Shown: piece after piece, positions 17,306 through 25,590 of the stretch
Position numbering within the stretch: position 1 is the first letter of the stretch
Layout: each line of letters begins with the position of its first letter
Assembly: GCF_009363075.1 (NCBI RefSeq)
Contig: NZ_CP045293.1
Coordinates: 1,550,001 to 1,614,000, forward strand
Source: Paenibacillus guangzhouensis
GTDB lineage: Bacteria; Bacillota; Bacilli; Paenibacillales; Paenibacillaceae
Length of the DNA stretch: 64,000 nucleotides
Direction: 5' to 3'
Position numbers and translations under genes: made by a program
The notes under the pieces: model-generated
Told to the model about the DNA's origin: nothing
The model's database searches: none
Seen by the model: the letters and a program-made list of their open reading frames with translations, nothing else

Positions 17306-18391
17306 TTACCCTTGACCGAATGTAAGTTCCTTCACTGTGTTTTTATCCAATCGTTTGATTACTTCGGTGATCAGCTTCACGGCATTTTCGAAATCCTCAC
17401 GGTGGAGAATCGCGGCATGCGTGTGGATATATCGCGTTGCAATCGAGATCGCAAGCGACGGTACACCGCCAGCTGTCACGTGAATGGCGCCCGCGTCGGT
17501 GCCGCCTCCTGCGACATAGTCGAATTGATAAGGTATGCCGAGCTCATCCGCTGTGTCGGTAACGAAGTTGCGCAGGCGGCGATGCGAGATCATCGATCCG
17601 TCATAAATGAGAATTTGCGGCCCTTTGCCCATTTTGGCCAAGGCGTCCTTCTCACTCACACCCGGCGTATCGCCGGCGATCCCTACGTCAACCGAGAAAC
17701 CGATATCCGGTTGAATGACATTTGCGGCCGTTTTCGCTCCGCGTAAGCCGACTTCTTCTTGAACGGTACCGACGCCGTACACGGTATTCGGATGCTCGAC
17801 GTCTTTCAATTGCTTCAGCACATCGATCGCGATGGCACAACCGATGCGGTTGTCCCATGCTTTGGCCATCAGCATTTTTTCATTTTTCATCACGGTAAAT
17901 TCGCAAACCGGTACGATGGAGTCGCCCGGGCGAACGCCGAACTCCGTAGCTTGCTCTTTACTTTCCGCACCGATATCGATGAACATCTCTTTTTTGTCCA
18001 CTGGATTTTTGCGGGCTTCCGGTGATAAAATATGCGGCGGTTTCGAACCGATCACGCCTGGGATGTTCCCTTTGCGCGTCATGACGGTCACCCGCTGCGC
18101 TTGCATCACTTGCTCCCACCAGCCGCCGAGCGGTTGAAAGTATAGGAAGCCTTTGTCGTCGATCCGCGTCACCATGAAACCGATTTCATCTAAATGTCCA
18201 GCAACCATAATTTTAGGGCCTTCCGGGTCCGTGCCCGTTTTTTTAGCGATCAAGCTGCCGAGATGATCAACCGTCACTTCGTCAGCATAAGGGGCAATGT
18301 GCTCCCGCATAACGTCACGCACTTCGTCTTCGTGACCAGGTACGCCGTTGGCGTCGGTTAGAGCTTTTAACATTTGCAAAGTAGAGTCCAA
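17306..18391 (-). CDS. M42 family metallopeptidase (YsdC/FrvX-like)
   Basis: A 361-residue di-metal aminopeptidase of the M42 family, normally a large tetrahedral cytoplasmic assembly that trims short peptides. Visible metal and catalytic motifs are [31 protein letters not shown] with the catalytic Glu pair, [10 protein letters not shown] and RYIHTHAAI. The start is TTG at 18391 with GGAGGT seven bases upstream; the next ATG is six codons inside. It is unlinked to the carbohydrate genes, which converge on it. Confidence 0.9.
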   Translation of the reverse strand: MDSTLQMLKALTDANGVPGHEDEVRDVMREHIAPYADEVTVDHLGSLIAKKTGTDPEGPKIMVAGHLDEIGFMVTRIDDKGFLYFQPLGGWWEQVMQAQRVTVMTRKGNIPGVIGSKPPHILSPEARKNPVDKKEMFIDIGAESKEQATEFGVRPGDSIVPVCEFTVMKNEKMLMAKAWDNRIGCAIAIDVLKQLKDVEHPNTVYGVGTVQEEVGLRGAKTAANVIQPDIGFSVDVGIAGDTPGVSEKDALAKMGKGPQILIYDGSMISHRRLRNFVTDTADELGIPYQFDYVAGGGTDAGAIHVTAGGVPSLAISIATRYIHTHAAILHREDFENAVKLITEVIKRLDKNTVKELTFGQG

Positions 18392-18580
18392 GAATATACC
18401 TCCTACATTTTTATTGACTATCAGTCTATTATATATGACTATTCAGATCATGTCATTAACTGGAAAGTAATCGCCTTATTTAAGGGGAAAAGTGCAACAA
18501 ATTTCATCCAGTTGCGTCTTCTTAATACGAGGAAACTACTACTATTTTCCAATTTATTATTTGAAAAGGAGCTATCATTA

Positions 18581-19429
18581 GTGAAAAAAGCATTTTTTGT
18601 TGTTTTTCTATCCATCTTTCTATTTATTTCATCGTCTACGATTTATGCAGCCGCAATTCAAATCAAAGTTGATGGTGTTGTGATTACATCCGATGTGAAG
18701 CCCGAAAATAAGAACAAACGTACAATGGTACCTCTACGTGTGATTAGTGAAAATTTGGGAGCTAGCGTCGAATGGTCCAATTCCAAGGTTATTCTCGCTA
18801 AAAGCGGTATGAAAGTCATATTAACACTGAACAGTAGTACAGCGGAGAAGAACGGTAAAAAGATGATACTTGATGTAAAACCATACCTAAAAAATAATCG
18901 AATATTTGTACCACTTCGATTTATCGCAGAGACGTTTGGATGTAGTATCAATTACAGCAACGATGCAGTGACTGTCGATACTAAACCATTGTTGATAGAT
19001 AATGTACCGATAAAAGCAATGCAACAAGAATACCACATGACGATGGGCGGTGTTGTTTCGCAAGTTCATGGTAATGCATATAACGAAGCAATCTATCTTA
19101 TTTTTGAAGAAAACAAAGGTGAAAAAGTTGAAGCACCTGAAAACTACTCTTGGCACCTAACCATAGATACACTTGGGTCTTATTATAAAAATGCGCAATA
19201 TGATTTTCTAGACCAAAAAGGGAACAGCTTCGTTCGTTATGATGTTTATTCTTTAATACGTACTTTTCCGTCTGAACTTTTAAAAGGATACCCAGAGAAT
19301 TTGATTCATGACGTATCTAAAGATGAGTGGCTTTTGTTTAGCGATACAGCAAGTGAATCCTTAAATCGGTTAATTGATACCGCTACAAAGAACGGATTTC
19401 TGACGATTATAAGTAATACGGTTGTATAA
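18581..19429 (+). CDS. Secreted protein with copper-amine-oxidase-N-like stalk domain
   Basis: A 282-residue protein. A signal peptide spans residues 1 to about 25 (VKKAFFVVFLSIFLFISSSTIYA). Two stalk repeats of the copper-amine-oxidase N-terminal type follow: TMVPLRVISENLGASVEW and RIFVPLRFIAETFGCSINY. They are common in surface and secreted proteins of Paenibacillus and do not imply amine oxidase activity. The C-terminal 150 residues are not recognised. The start is GTG at 18581 after AAAAGGAG; more upstream codons in frame lack a site and would bury the signal peptide. Confidence 0.75.
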   Translation: MKKAFFVVFLSIFLFISSSTIYAAAIQIKVDGVVITSDVKPENKNKRTMVPLRVISENLGASVEWSNSKVILAKSGMKVILTLNSSTAEKNGKKMILDVKPYLKNNRIFVPLRFIAETFGCSINYSNDAVTVDTKPLLIDNVPIKAMQQEYHMTMGGVVSQVHGNAYNEAIYLIFEENKGEKVEAPENYSWHLTIDTLGSYYKNAQYDFLDQKGNSFVRYDVYSLIRTFPSELLKGYPENLIHDVSKDEWLLFSDTASESLNRLIDTATKNGFLTIISNTVV

Positions 19430-19447
19430 AGTAGTTCGCTCATATGC

Positions 19448-19486
19448 AAACAGCCTTGGCCAACTAACGGCCAAGGCTGTTTTTTA
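19448..19486 (+). terminator. Bidirectional rho-independent terminator
   Basis: A perfect 14-bp stem AAACAGCCTTGGCC / GGCCAAGGCTGTTT with a 7-base loop, T-rich on both sides. It lies between convergent genes at 19429 and 19565. Confidence 0.9.
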
Positions 19487-19564
19487 CTGATCAGGTTAGT
19501 CTGTACAATGCATACAAGGGAGGGGAGTATTTCTCGCCTCCGGTTAATGATAAACTCGTATATT

Positions 19565-20110
19565 TTAGAGCAATTTCTCAATATCAGCAGTCATACTTGC
19601 AGGCGTCTCATAGGACTCATAACGACGTACAACTTGACCCTGCCGATCCACTAAAAACTTCGTGAAATTCCATTTTACATCATCGGTTGTTAATTCTTGA
19701 GGCATTCCTTGCTCGAACATCGCCTGAAATCTCGCACCGGCTGCATCGGCCGTATTAAACCCTTGGAAAGGTGCAGCTTGAATTAATTCTTTATATAGGG
19801 GGTGTGCAGCGCTTCCTTTTACATCGGTCTTCGCGAATAGGGGGAAGGTGACGCCGTAATTGATTTGACAGAAGGATTCTACTTCCGCATTATCTCCAGG
19901 TTCTTGACCTGCGAATTGATTGCTCGGGAAACCTAGAATTTCCAAACCTTGAGCTTGATATTTCTTGTAAAGAGCTTCTAGACCTTCGTATTGCGGCGTA
20001 AAACCGCACTTACTTGCAATATTTACGATTATGAGCACTTTACCTTCGTAGTCAGATGTTTTGGCATCGCGACCCTGAATCGTTTCCAATGGGATATTGT
20101 AGATTGACAT
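19565..20110 (-). CDS. Glutathione peroxidase family thiol peroxidase
   Basis: A 181-residue GPx-type peroxidase; bacterial Cys members normally use thioredoxin rather than glutathione. The peroxidatic residue is C35 in NIASKCGFTPQYEGL. The catalytic Gln is in FPSNQFAGQEPG, and Trp-Asn in the KWNFTKFLVD segment. A second Cys in ESFCQINYGVTFPLF could resolve the disulfide. The start has GAGGAGGT nine bases upstream, inside the end of the regulator gene, so the two are co-transcribed. Function in organic or lipid peroxide removal is well supported by the OhrR-like partner. Confidence 0.9.
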   Translation of the reverse strand: MSIYNIPLETIQGRDAKTSDYEGKVLIIVNIASKCGFTPQYEGLEALYKKYQAQGLEILGFPSNQFAGQEPGDNAEVESFCQINYGVTFPLFAKTDVKGSAAHPLYKELIQAAPFQGFNTADAAGARFQAMFEQGMPQELTTDDVKWNFTKFLVDRQGQVVRRYESYETPASMTADIEKLL

Positions 20111-20111
20111 A

Positions 20112-20570
20112 CTATTGTACCTCCTCGGTATATTGATTCAAAATATGTGTTAATTTGGTTAACTGATCTCGGAGTTTGACAATATCTTCAGACGAAAGCC
20201 GAGTCCGATTGACGATCTGAAGCGGGATCGCGCAAGCTTGCTGCTTCATAGCGATACCTTGTTCCGTCAAATACACGATAACAACTCGCTCATCTTCCAC
20301 ATCGCGTTCACGCCGAAGTAGTCCTGAGGCTTCAAGCCTTTTTAGCAATGGCGTTAATGTTCCTGAATCCAGAAAGAGCTTCTGACCCAGTGCTTTAACC
20401 GAGATTTCATCTTTTTCCCATAAAGCTAGCATTGTGATGTACTGGGTATATGTGAGTCCAAGACTTTCTAGCAGCGGACGATACAGCTTCGTCATTTCTT
20501 TCTCACAGGTATACAAAGCAAAGCAAAGTTGTTGATCTAATCGCAGCAATTGATCTGAAAACTGTTCCAT
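20112..20570 (-). CDS. OhrR-like MarR family peroxide sensor
   Basis: A 152-residue MarR protein with the OhrR N-terminal signature LDQQLCFALYTCEKEMTKLYRPLL. It carries the reactive Cys16 and the Tyr residues that hold it. The winged helix is LGQKLFLDSGTLTPLLKRLE with the wing RERDVEDERVV. A further Cys113 in MKQQACAIP resembles the second Cys of two-Cys OhrR proteins. The ATG at 20570 follows GAGGTG; an upstream ATG at 20612 overlaps the operator. It lies directly upstream of the peroxidase gene and presumably represses the pair until oxidised. Confidence 0.85.
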   Translation of the reverse strand: MEQFSDQLLRLDQQLCFALYTCEKEMTKLYRPLLESLGLTYTQYITMLALWEKDEISVKALGQKLFLDSGTLTPLLKRLEASGLLRRERDVEDERVVIVYLTEQGIAMKQQACAIPLQIVNRTRLSSEDIVKLRDQLTKLTHILNQYTEEVQ

Positions 20571-20609
20571 AGACACCTCGATAACATGGTTTTTCGTAAT
20601 TTGATTGCG

Positions 20610-20624
20610 CACAATTAAATTGCT
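20610..20624 (-). promoter_or_regulatory. OhrR-box-like operator
   Basis: CACAATTAAATTGCT contains the inverted repeat CAATT-A-AATTG, close to the TACAATT/AATTGTA OhrR box. It lies about 40 bases upstream of the regulator start codon, where it would block the promoter. Confidence 0.65.
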
Positions 20625-20843
20625 TGCTTATCATACCGTTCTTTTACCTGATTGTCAATTTAAATGCCTAACTAACGAGCAGTTTAATGAATACGATGAC
20701 CAGGAACAGAATGTAAAGGCTTTTTGGCAGTCTATACGGTTAAGGCTAATATTCAACTGAATACAACAGAAGGAATTTCGGGAAATATGGGGAATTCTAT
20801 TTTTACCCCCTATGGGAGATATCACAAAAGTGAGGGAGATACA

Positions 20844-21509
20844 ATGAGTCAAACCGCAAATAAATTGGAAGTAGAAATAACAAAAAAAGTGCGGATGAAA
20901 TACCTCTTACATATACCAAATGATTATGATAAAGAATCCTCAATGAAGTGGCCTTTAATCTTATTTCTTCACGGGGCAGGTGAACGTGGAGACGATCTGG
21001 AGTTGGTCAAAGTACATGGAATTCCTATGATCGCAGAACGCGATCCTTCTTTCCCATTCATTACGATTTCCCCACAATGCCCGGAGGATTCATTCTGGAA
21101 TGCTGAACAAGACGGAGTGATGGCATTAGTAGATGAGATCATTGCAAATTATAACGTAGATCCGGATCGGTTATACTTAACGGGGTTAAGCATGGGTGGT
21201 TATGGGACGTGGCACTTAGCAGCAGAATATCCAGGTAGGTTCGCGGCCATCGCTCCCATTTGTGGTGGAGGTAACCTTAACCGGGTACACGAACTCATAG
21301 GAACGCCCACCTGGGCATTTCATGGCGCGAAGGACGATATCATTCCTATCGCTGAACAACAAAAAATGGTAGACGCCCTTCGCGAAAACGGTGGAAATGT
21401 CTCTTTCACAATCTATCCTGAGTCGAATCACAACTCCTGGACAGAAACATACGATAATCCGGAATTATATAGCTGGTTTCTAGGTCATTCTTTAACGGTA
21501 AGGAAATGA
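20844..21509 (+). CDS. Alpha/beta hydrolase, esterase/peptidase-like
   Basis: A 221-residue cytoplasmic hydrolase. The oxyanion region is LFLHGAGERGDD, the nucleophile elbow GLSMGGYGTW, the acid GAKDDIIP and the base in SNHNSWTETY. This is the layout of PHB-depolymerase/phospholipase-carboxylesterase-type enzymes. The ATG at 20844 has GAGGGAG five bases before; earlier in-frame codons lack a site. The substrate is unknown. It is divergent from the OhrR/GPx pair across about 230 bases. Confidence 0.8.
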   Translation: MSQTANKLEVEITKKVRMKYLLHIPNDYDKESSMKWPLILFLHGAGERGDDLELVKVHGIPMIAERDPSFPFITISPQCPEDSFWNAEQDGVMALVDEIIANYNVDPDRLYLTGLSMGGYGTWHLAAEYPGRFAAIAPICGGGNLNRVHELIGTPTWAFHGAKDDIIPIAEQQKMVDALRENGGNVSFTIYPESNHNSWTETYDNPELYSWFLGHSLTVRK

Positions 21510-21598
21510 AGTTGTACTACACGAACGGCACTCTATAGCTTAATAAATAACTAAAACACGGTACTATTATCCAAATACCTTATGAAGTGGTGAGAAAC

Positions 21599-22156
21599 AT
21601 GAAATTTGTTTTGATATTTGGTCCCCAGGCAGTAGGTAAAATGACAGTGGGGCATGAACTGGAAAAGGTAACCGATTTAAAATTGTTTCACAACCATATG
21701 ACGATTGAATTACTGGCTCCCTATTTTGGTTTTAGTCGTGAAATGTGGGGATTAGCGAATAAATTTCGTCAAGACATCTTTGAAGCGGCCGCTGCAAGTG
21801 ATATGTATGGAATGATATTCACCTATGTATGGGGACTCGACTTGCAAGGAGATTGGGATTACGTTGATAAAATCTGTAAAGTATTTGAGGATAAGGGTGC
21901 CGAGGTCTATTTTGTTGAGCTTGAAGCTGATCTAGATGAGAGAATCGAGCGTAACAAGACACCCCATAGGCTTGAGCATAAACCAACTAAGAGAGATATC
22001 GCACGTTCTGAACAGGATCTGAAGCAGACAATGGAACAACATCGGTTGAACTCGTTTGAGGGGGAAATAAATAAAGAGAACTATATAAGAATAAACAATA
22101 CGAAAATTACCGCTCGTGAAGTTGCCGAAAGCATCAAGAACAGATTCTCATTATAA
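21599..22156 (+). CDS. P-loop kinase, shikimate-kinase-like
   Basis: A 185-residue protein with Walker A GPQAVGKMT at residues 8-16, an acceptor-site region LFHNHMTIELL, and a lid-like basic stretch ERNKTPHRLEHKPTKRD around residue 120. It resembles small AAA_33/shikimate-kinase-fold nucleotide or small-molecule kinases in Bacillales that have no assigned substrate. The ATG at 21599 follows GGTGAG. It stands alone before a terminator. Confidence 0.65.
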   Translation: MKFVLIFGPQAVGKMTVGHELEKVTDLKLFHNHMTIELLAPYFGFSREMWGLANKFRQDIFEAAAASDMYGMIFTYVWGLDLQGDWDYVDKICKVFEDKGAEVYFVELEADLDERIERNKTPHRLEHKPTKRDIARSEQDLKQTMEQHRLNSFEGEINKENYIRINNTKITAREVAESIKNRFSL

Positions 22157-22190
22157 AGATTATTACATTCTAACGGGACACGATAGTAGT

Positions 22191-22219
22191 GGAGCTTGGT
22201 TGGAGTCAGCTCCTTTTTT
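22191..22219 (+). terminator. Rho-independent terminator
   Basis: GGAGCT (22191-22196) pairs with AGCTCC (22208-22213) and is followed by six T, 34 bases after the kinase stop. Confidence 0.75.
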
Positions 22220-22258
22220 AAATATGGAATTATTTTAAGTTCGTAAATATGACCTTAT

Positions 22259-22757
22259 ATGAAAGAACGGCAAATCATGTATCAAATGCGGGTGAATACG
22301 ACGATGCTTATTGAAAGAGTTACTTATTTTGAACAGTACAATTTGAATTCGTTGTTAGACGATAGCATATCTGAAGGATATAACATGGTTCAGAAATTAC
22401 AGGATGAATACACGGATGGAAGTAACAAATTTAATAGATTCGGAGAATCTTTATTTGTAGCAATCATTGATGAGGAAGTCATTGGGATAGGTGGTTTGAA
22501 TATTGATCCTTATCTTGATCTTATTGATGTAGGTCGAGTGAGACATTTATATGTTTTACCGAGACACAGAGGTAGTGGCGTAGGGAAGAAGCTACTAGGG
22601 ATGATCATAGAGGAAGCAAAAGAAGTATTTTCGTACATTAACTTTATATACAGAAAATCCAATTGCTGATCAGTTGTACAGAAATATTGGGTTCTCAAGA
22701 GCAGAAGGAATACAAAAAGCAAGTCACGTATTGAATTTGAAAGGAGAAGGGATGTAA
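22259..22757 (+). pseudogene. GNAT acetyltransferase, frameshifted
   Basis: The first frame holds the GNAT core: LFVAIIDEEVIGIGGLN, then VRHLYVLPRHRGSGVGKKLL, the acetyl-CoA loop. It runs into a stop at 22669. From about 22636 another frame continues the family's last strands (LTLYTENPIADQLYRNIGFSRA) and stops at 22757. A single indel near 22633-22640 therefore separates the two halves. The start could be 22259 or, with GGGTGA before it, 22304. It is either a recent pseudogene or a sequencing error. Confidence 0.8.
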
Positions 22758-22852
22758 ATGTAAGCGTCGATCATGACAATACCTCCAATTGTGTATTGGC
22801 TTTTTTTTTGCAAATAGCTGGTGATTCACTCCATAAATATCAGTCTTAAGTC

Positions 22853-22881
22853 GGAGGTGAACGATGATGAGATTGGTATAA
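22853..22881 (+). CDS. Possible five-codon leader peptide MMRLV
   Basis: GGAGGTGA at 22853-22860 is followed six bases on by ATG ATG AGA TTG GTA TAA (22864-22881). Four bases later GGTATG (22885-22890) can pair with CATACC (22902-22907). The exporter start lies at 22952. A strong ribosome binding site serving only five codons upstream of an efflux gene fits ribosome-mediated attenuation. A second short frame from 22888 runs 23 codons and ends at 22959 over the exporter start. Confidence 0.45.
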
Positions 22882-22951
22882 TTAGGTATGGAAAGGAGAG
22901 TCATACCATTACTAAAGATAATTTTTATAGAAAAAATGGAGGTTGAAAAGA

Positions 22952-24202
22952 TTGAATAGGCCTGAAAAAAGTACTACTGTACCAAGCCTTCTTAGCAATC
23001 GTTTTCTGCAGACGATTTTATTTTCAAGTGTGCTCTTGCAGATCGGCATTTGGGTACGTAATTTCGCAATTCTTCTGTATGTTGCTTATAGAACCAACAA
23101 TGATCCCTATGCCATTTCGTTAATTAGTGTGGCAGAATTTGCGCCAATTTTTGTTTTTTCGTTCATCGGGGGCACATTTGCCGACCGCTGGCGGCCTAAG
23201 CGAACGATGATCTGGTGCGATTTATTATCCGCAGTATCGGTATTCGTCGTACTTCTGACCATACATTTCGGTTCTTGGCATTCCGTCTACCTTGTCGCAT
23301 TTATCTCAGCTATTTTATCGCAGTTCTCGCAGCCTTCAAGCATGCGATTATTTAAGTTTCATGTGCCTGAAGAACAGCTTCAACAAGGGATGGCTCTATT
23401 CCAATCCCTGATGGCTATCTTCATGGTACTTGGTCCAATGCTTGGAACCTTCGTATACAGCACATTCGGCCTTGAGATATCGATTGCTATCATGGGCGTC
23501 GTGTTTCTGCTATCTGCTCTCGTCCTTATTCGTCTGCCTGAGGATACTATGGGATCTCAAACGGTCGCAGCAAAAGGGCAATTCCGTAAGGATTTCATAG
23601 AAGGTTTTCGTTATGTTTGGCAAAGCCAAGTGTTGCGTATGCTCGGACTCGCGTTTATTCTTGCAGGACTCGCTGTTGGCGTAGCCCAAGCTCTCAACCT
23701 GTTCATCGTAACAGAGCAGCTAGGCAAGAGTAAAGAATTCCTGCAATACCTGCTGATGGTGAATGGCGCAGCCATGCTGATCGGTGGCGGAATCGTTGCG
23801 GCCTTTGCGAAGCGGGTTCCACCACAGCTTCTTCTTGCAATCGGTATGCTGGCAGGCGCAATCTGCACGGTGATTGTCGGGTATTCGACGAGCGTTCCTG
23901 TCACGCTGACCGTTCAATTTCTAAATGGGCTTGTTTTCCCTTGTATTCATATCGGGATCAGCACAATGATTCTGAAATGGTCCCATACTTCCATTGTTGG
24001 CCGGGTAAATGGGGTTCTAAATCCGATGTTCGTTGGCATGATGGTCATTTCCATGTCTTTCGCAGGCGCGTTAAAGGATTCGTTCTCGCTAAGTACGATC
24101 TATAGCGGAGCAGGGTTGTTATTTCTAATTGGCGCACTCGCCATGGTACCGATCATGAACCAAAAGGCGCCGGATCTCGCACCTTCTGTACAAGAGATAT
24201 AA
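22952..24202 (+). CDS. MFS efflux transporter, MefA/MFS_3-like
   Basis: A 416-residue twelve-helix transporter. The A-type loop motif GGTFADRWRPKRTMIWCD follows helix 2, and there is a long central loop near residue 200. Order and length match macrolide-efflux/enterobactin-exporter-type MFS proteins. The start is TTG at 22952, nine bases after GGAGG. The TTG at 22943 touches the ribosome binding site and cannot be used. The exported compound is unknown, and the possible leader peptide upstream suggests a ribosome-targeting inducer. Confidence 0.8.
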   Translation: MNRPEKSTTVPSLLSNRFLQTILFSSVLLQIGIWVRNFAILLYVAYRTNNDPYAISLISVAEFAPIFVFSFIGGTFADRWRPKRTMIWCDLLSAVSVFVVLLTIHFGSWHSVYLVAFISAILSQFSQPSSMRLFKFHVPEEQLQQGMALFQSLMAIFMVLGPMLGTFVYSTFGLEISIAIMGVVFLLSALVLIRLPEDTMGSQTVAAKGQFRKDFIEGFRYVWQSQVLRMLGLAFILAGLAVGVAQALNLFIVTEQLGKSKEFLQYLLMVNGAAMLIGGGIVAAFAKRVPPQLLLAIGMLAGAICTVIVGYSTSVPVTLTVQFLNGLVFPCIHIGISTMILKWSHTSIVGRVNGVLNPMFVGMMVISMSFAGALKDSFSLSTIYSGAGLLFLIGALAMVPIMNQKAPDLAPSVQEI

Positions 24203-24315
24203 CGTTGCGATAACGATAAGGATTTAAAAGTAGTAGAACCGGCTGCGAAAAAAGTAGTCGGTTTAAACTTTAATAACAGACATCACTGAGACATGAATAT
24301 TTAAAGTTTGCTTTT

Positions 24316-24341
24316 AAAGCTGCGTAGTTGCGGCTTTTTTT
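24316..24341 (+). terminator. Rho-independent terminator
   Basis: The stem AAAGCTGC / GCGGCTTT with a 6-base loop runs into a seven-T tract. A second, weaker hairpin (AACCGGCTGC / GTAGTCGGTT, near 24237-24264) precedes it. Confidence 0.7.
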
Positions 24342-24435
24342 GTTTTAACGATGTGTCTAAAACTATCCACAGGGGCGTGAGCGTGAATAGTTCAGTTGCC
24401 TCAGTCATAAGCTCAAATATGTCGTCTAGGAGAGG

Positions 24436-25332
24436 ATGTTGATTGTGTTTCCTTATCAATCGGGGAATTATCCAATTCCAAATCCTTATTACCGATACAT
24501 GCCCCAAAGGCAGTATTACAACCCTTATTCTGATACAAGATGGCTTTGGTGGCATTATCCCATAGAATCGCAAGGAAGCTACCGTTTTTCTCCACCTCAA
24601 CAGCTTACCTTTGTACTCGTACATGGCTCCTGGGCAGATGCTCATTTTTGGGATGGCGTAGCTGCTGAATTGCGCAGTCAAGGGCACACCGTCTATACTC
24701 CAGAATATGCAGGCCACGGAGCAGATCCAAATAAAAATGTCACGCATGCAATGATTACGAAATCAGTCGTTGATTATATAAAACAGTTGAACTTGCACGA
24801 CATTGTTCTCGTGGGGCACAGCTTTGGTGGCACAGTCATCCAAAAAGTTGCGGAACAGGTGCCTGATCGTATCAAGCGTCTGGTCTTCTGGGATGCGTTC
24901 GTACTGAAAGATGGTGAATCGCTTGCAGACGAGTTGCCACCCCAAACGAGACAAGGATTTGAACAGCTCAGAACCATGTCGAAAGACGATACGATTATGC
25001 TTCCGTTTGAGCTGTTTAGGGCTTTGTTCGTAAACACGGCCTCCACGGAGGATGCCAAACTATTCTATAAAAGCGTCTCTCCTGAACCAGCTAAACCACT
25101 TTTCGAGAAACTGGATCTTAAAGTGTTCTACGCGCTACCAACCCCCAAAAGCTATGTATATTTCTACCAAGATAATGTATTGCCTCAAGGAGAGGGTTAC
25201 GGTTGGAATCCCCACATGTCAACACGACTCGGTCTGTTCCGTCTGATCGTTGGCGATGGGGACCACTTTACGGATACGCGCACAAGACCAGCTTATTTGG
25301 CACTTAAGATTTACGAAGCAAGTCGAGATTAA
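24436..25332 (+). CDS. Alpha/beta hydrolase with tyrosine-rich N-terminal segment
   Basis: A 298-residue protein. The C-terminal 240 residues are an esterase of the methylesterase/salicylate-esterase group: VLVHGSWADAHFWDGVAAEL, nucleophile in LVGHSFGGTV, and a late GDGDHFTDTR base. The first 50 residues are unusual, rich in Tyr, Pro and Trp (GNYPIPNPYYRYMPQRQYYN, then WLWWHYP) and not hydrophobic like a signal peptide. The start is ATG at 24436 with AGGAG four bases before, or GTG at 24445 with better spacing. Substrate unknown. Confidence 0.75.
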   Translation: MLIVFPYQSGNYPIPNPYYRYMPQRQYYNPYSDTRWLWWHYPIESQGSYRFSPPQQLTFVLVHGSWADAHFWDGVAAELRSQGHTVYTPEYAGHGADPNKNVTHAMITKSVVDYIKQLNLHDIVLVGHSFGGTVIQKVAEQVPDRIKRLVFWDAFVLKDGESLADELPPQTRQGFEQLRTMSKDDTIMLPFELFRALFVNTASTEDAKLFYKSVSPEPAKPLFEKLDLKVFYALPTPKSYVYFYQDNVLPQGEGYGWNPHMSTRLGLFRLIVGDGDHFTDTRTRPAYLALKIYEASRD

Positions 25333-25438
25333 TGTGTTCAAGCGCATCTCTCGGCAACTGTCGATGACAGGAACATATTGTTTTATGTAAATGAGGACGG
25401 CTATGGAGACGCCATATCGATCATATTCATTATAAAAA

Positions 25439-25475
25439 ACCGAGGAACTGCTGGGTAACATCCAGAATCCTCGGT
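25439..25475 (-). terminator. Inverted repeat, terminator-like on the reverse strand
   Basis: ACCGAGGA / TCCTCGGT encloses a smaller CTGG/CCAG stem. The reverse-strand 3' side ends in six T, a good terminator for leftward transcripts. The forward side ends ATTTAC, much weaker. No leftward gene adjoins it, so its use is unclear. Confidence 0.6.
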
Positions 25476-25590
25476 ATTTACTTATGAAAAGATAGAACAT
25501 TTCGTATTATTAAGCTAACAGGCAGGATAATTCCATTACAATTCCAATATGTGGTATATTTGATTTAATGTTCACTAAGCGGAGGTGCTT

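Noticed and set aside
17183-17746. 187-residue forward frame overlapping the M42 peptidase
   Set aside because: It lies opposite conserved M42 motifs and runs through the fucosidase terminator.
18581-19429. Copper amine oxidase
   Set aside because: Only the small N-terminal stalk-type repeats are present. There is no catalytic domain or TPQ-site sequence.
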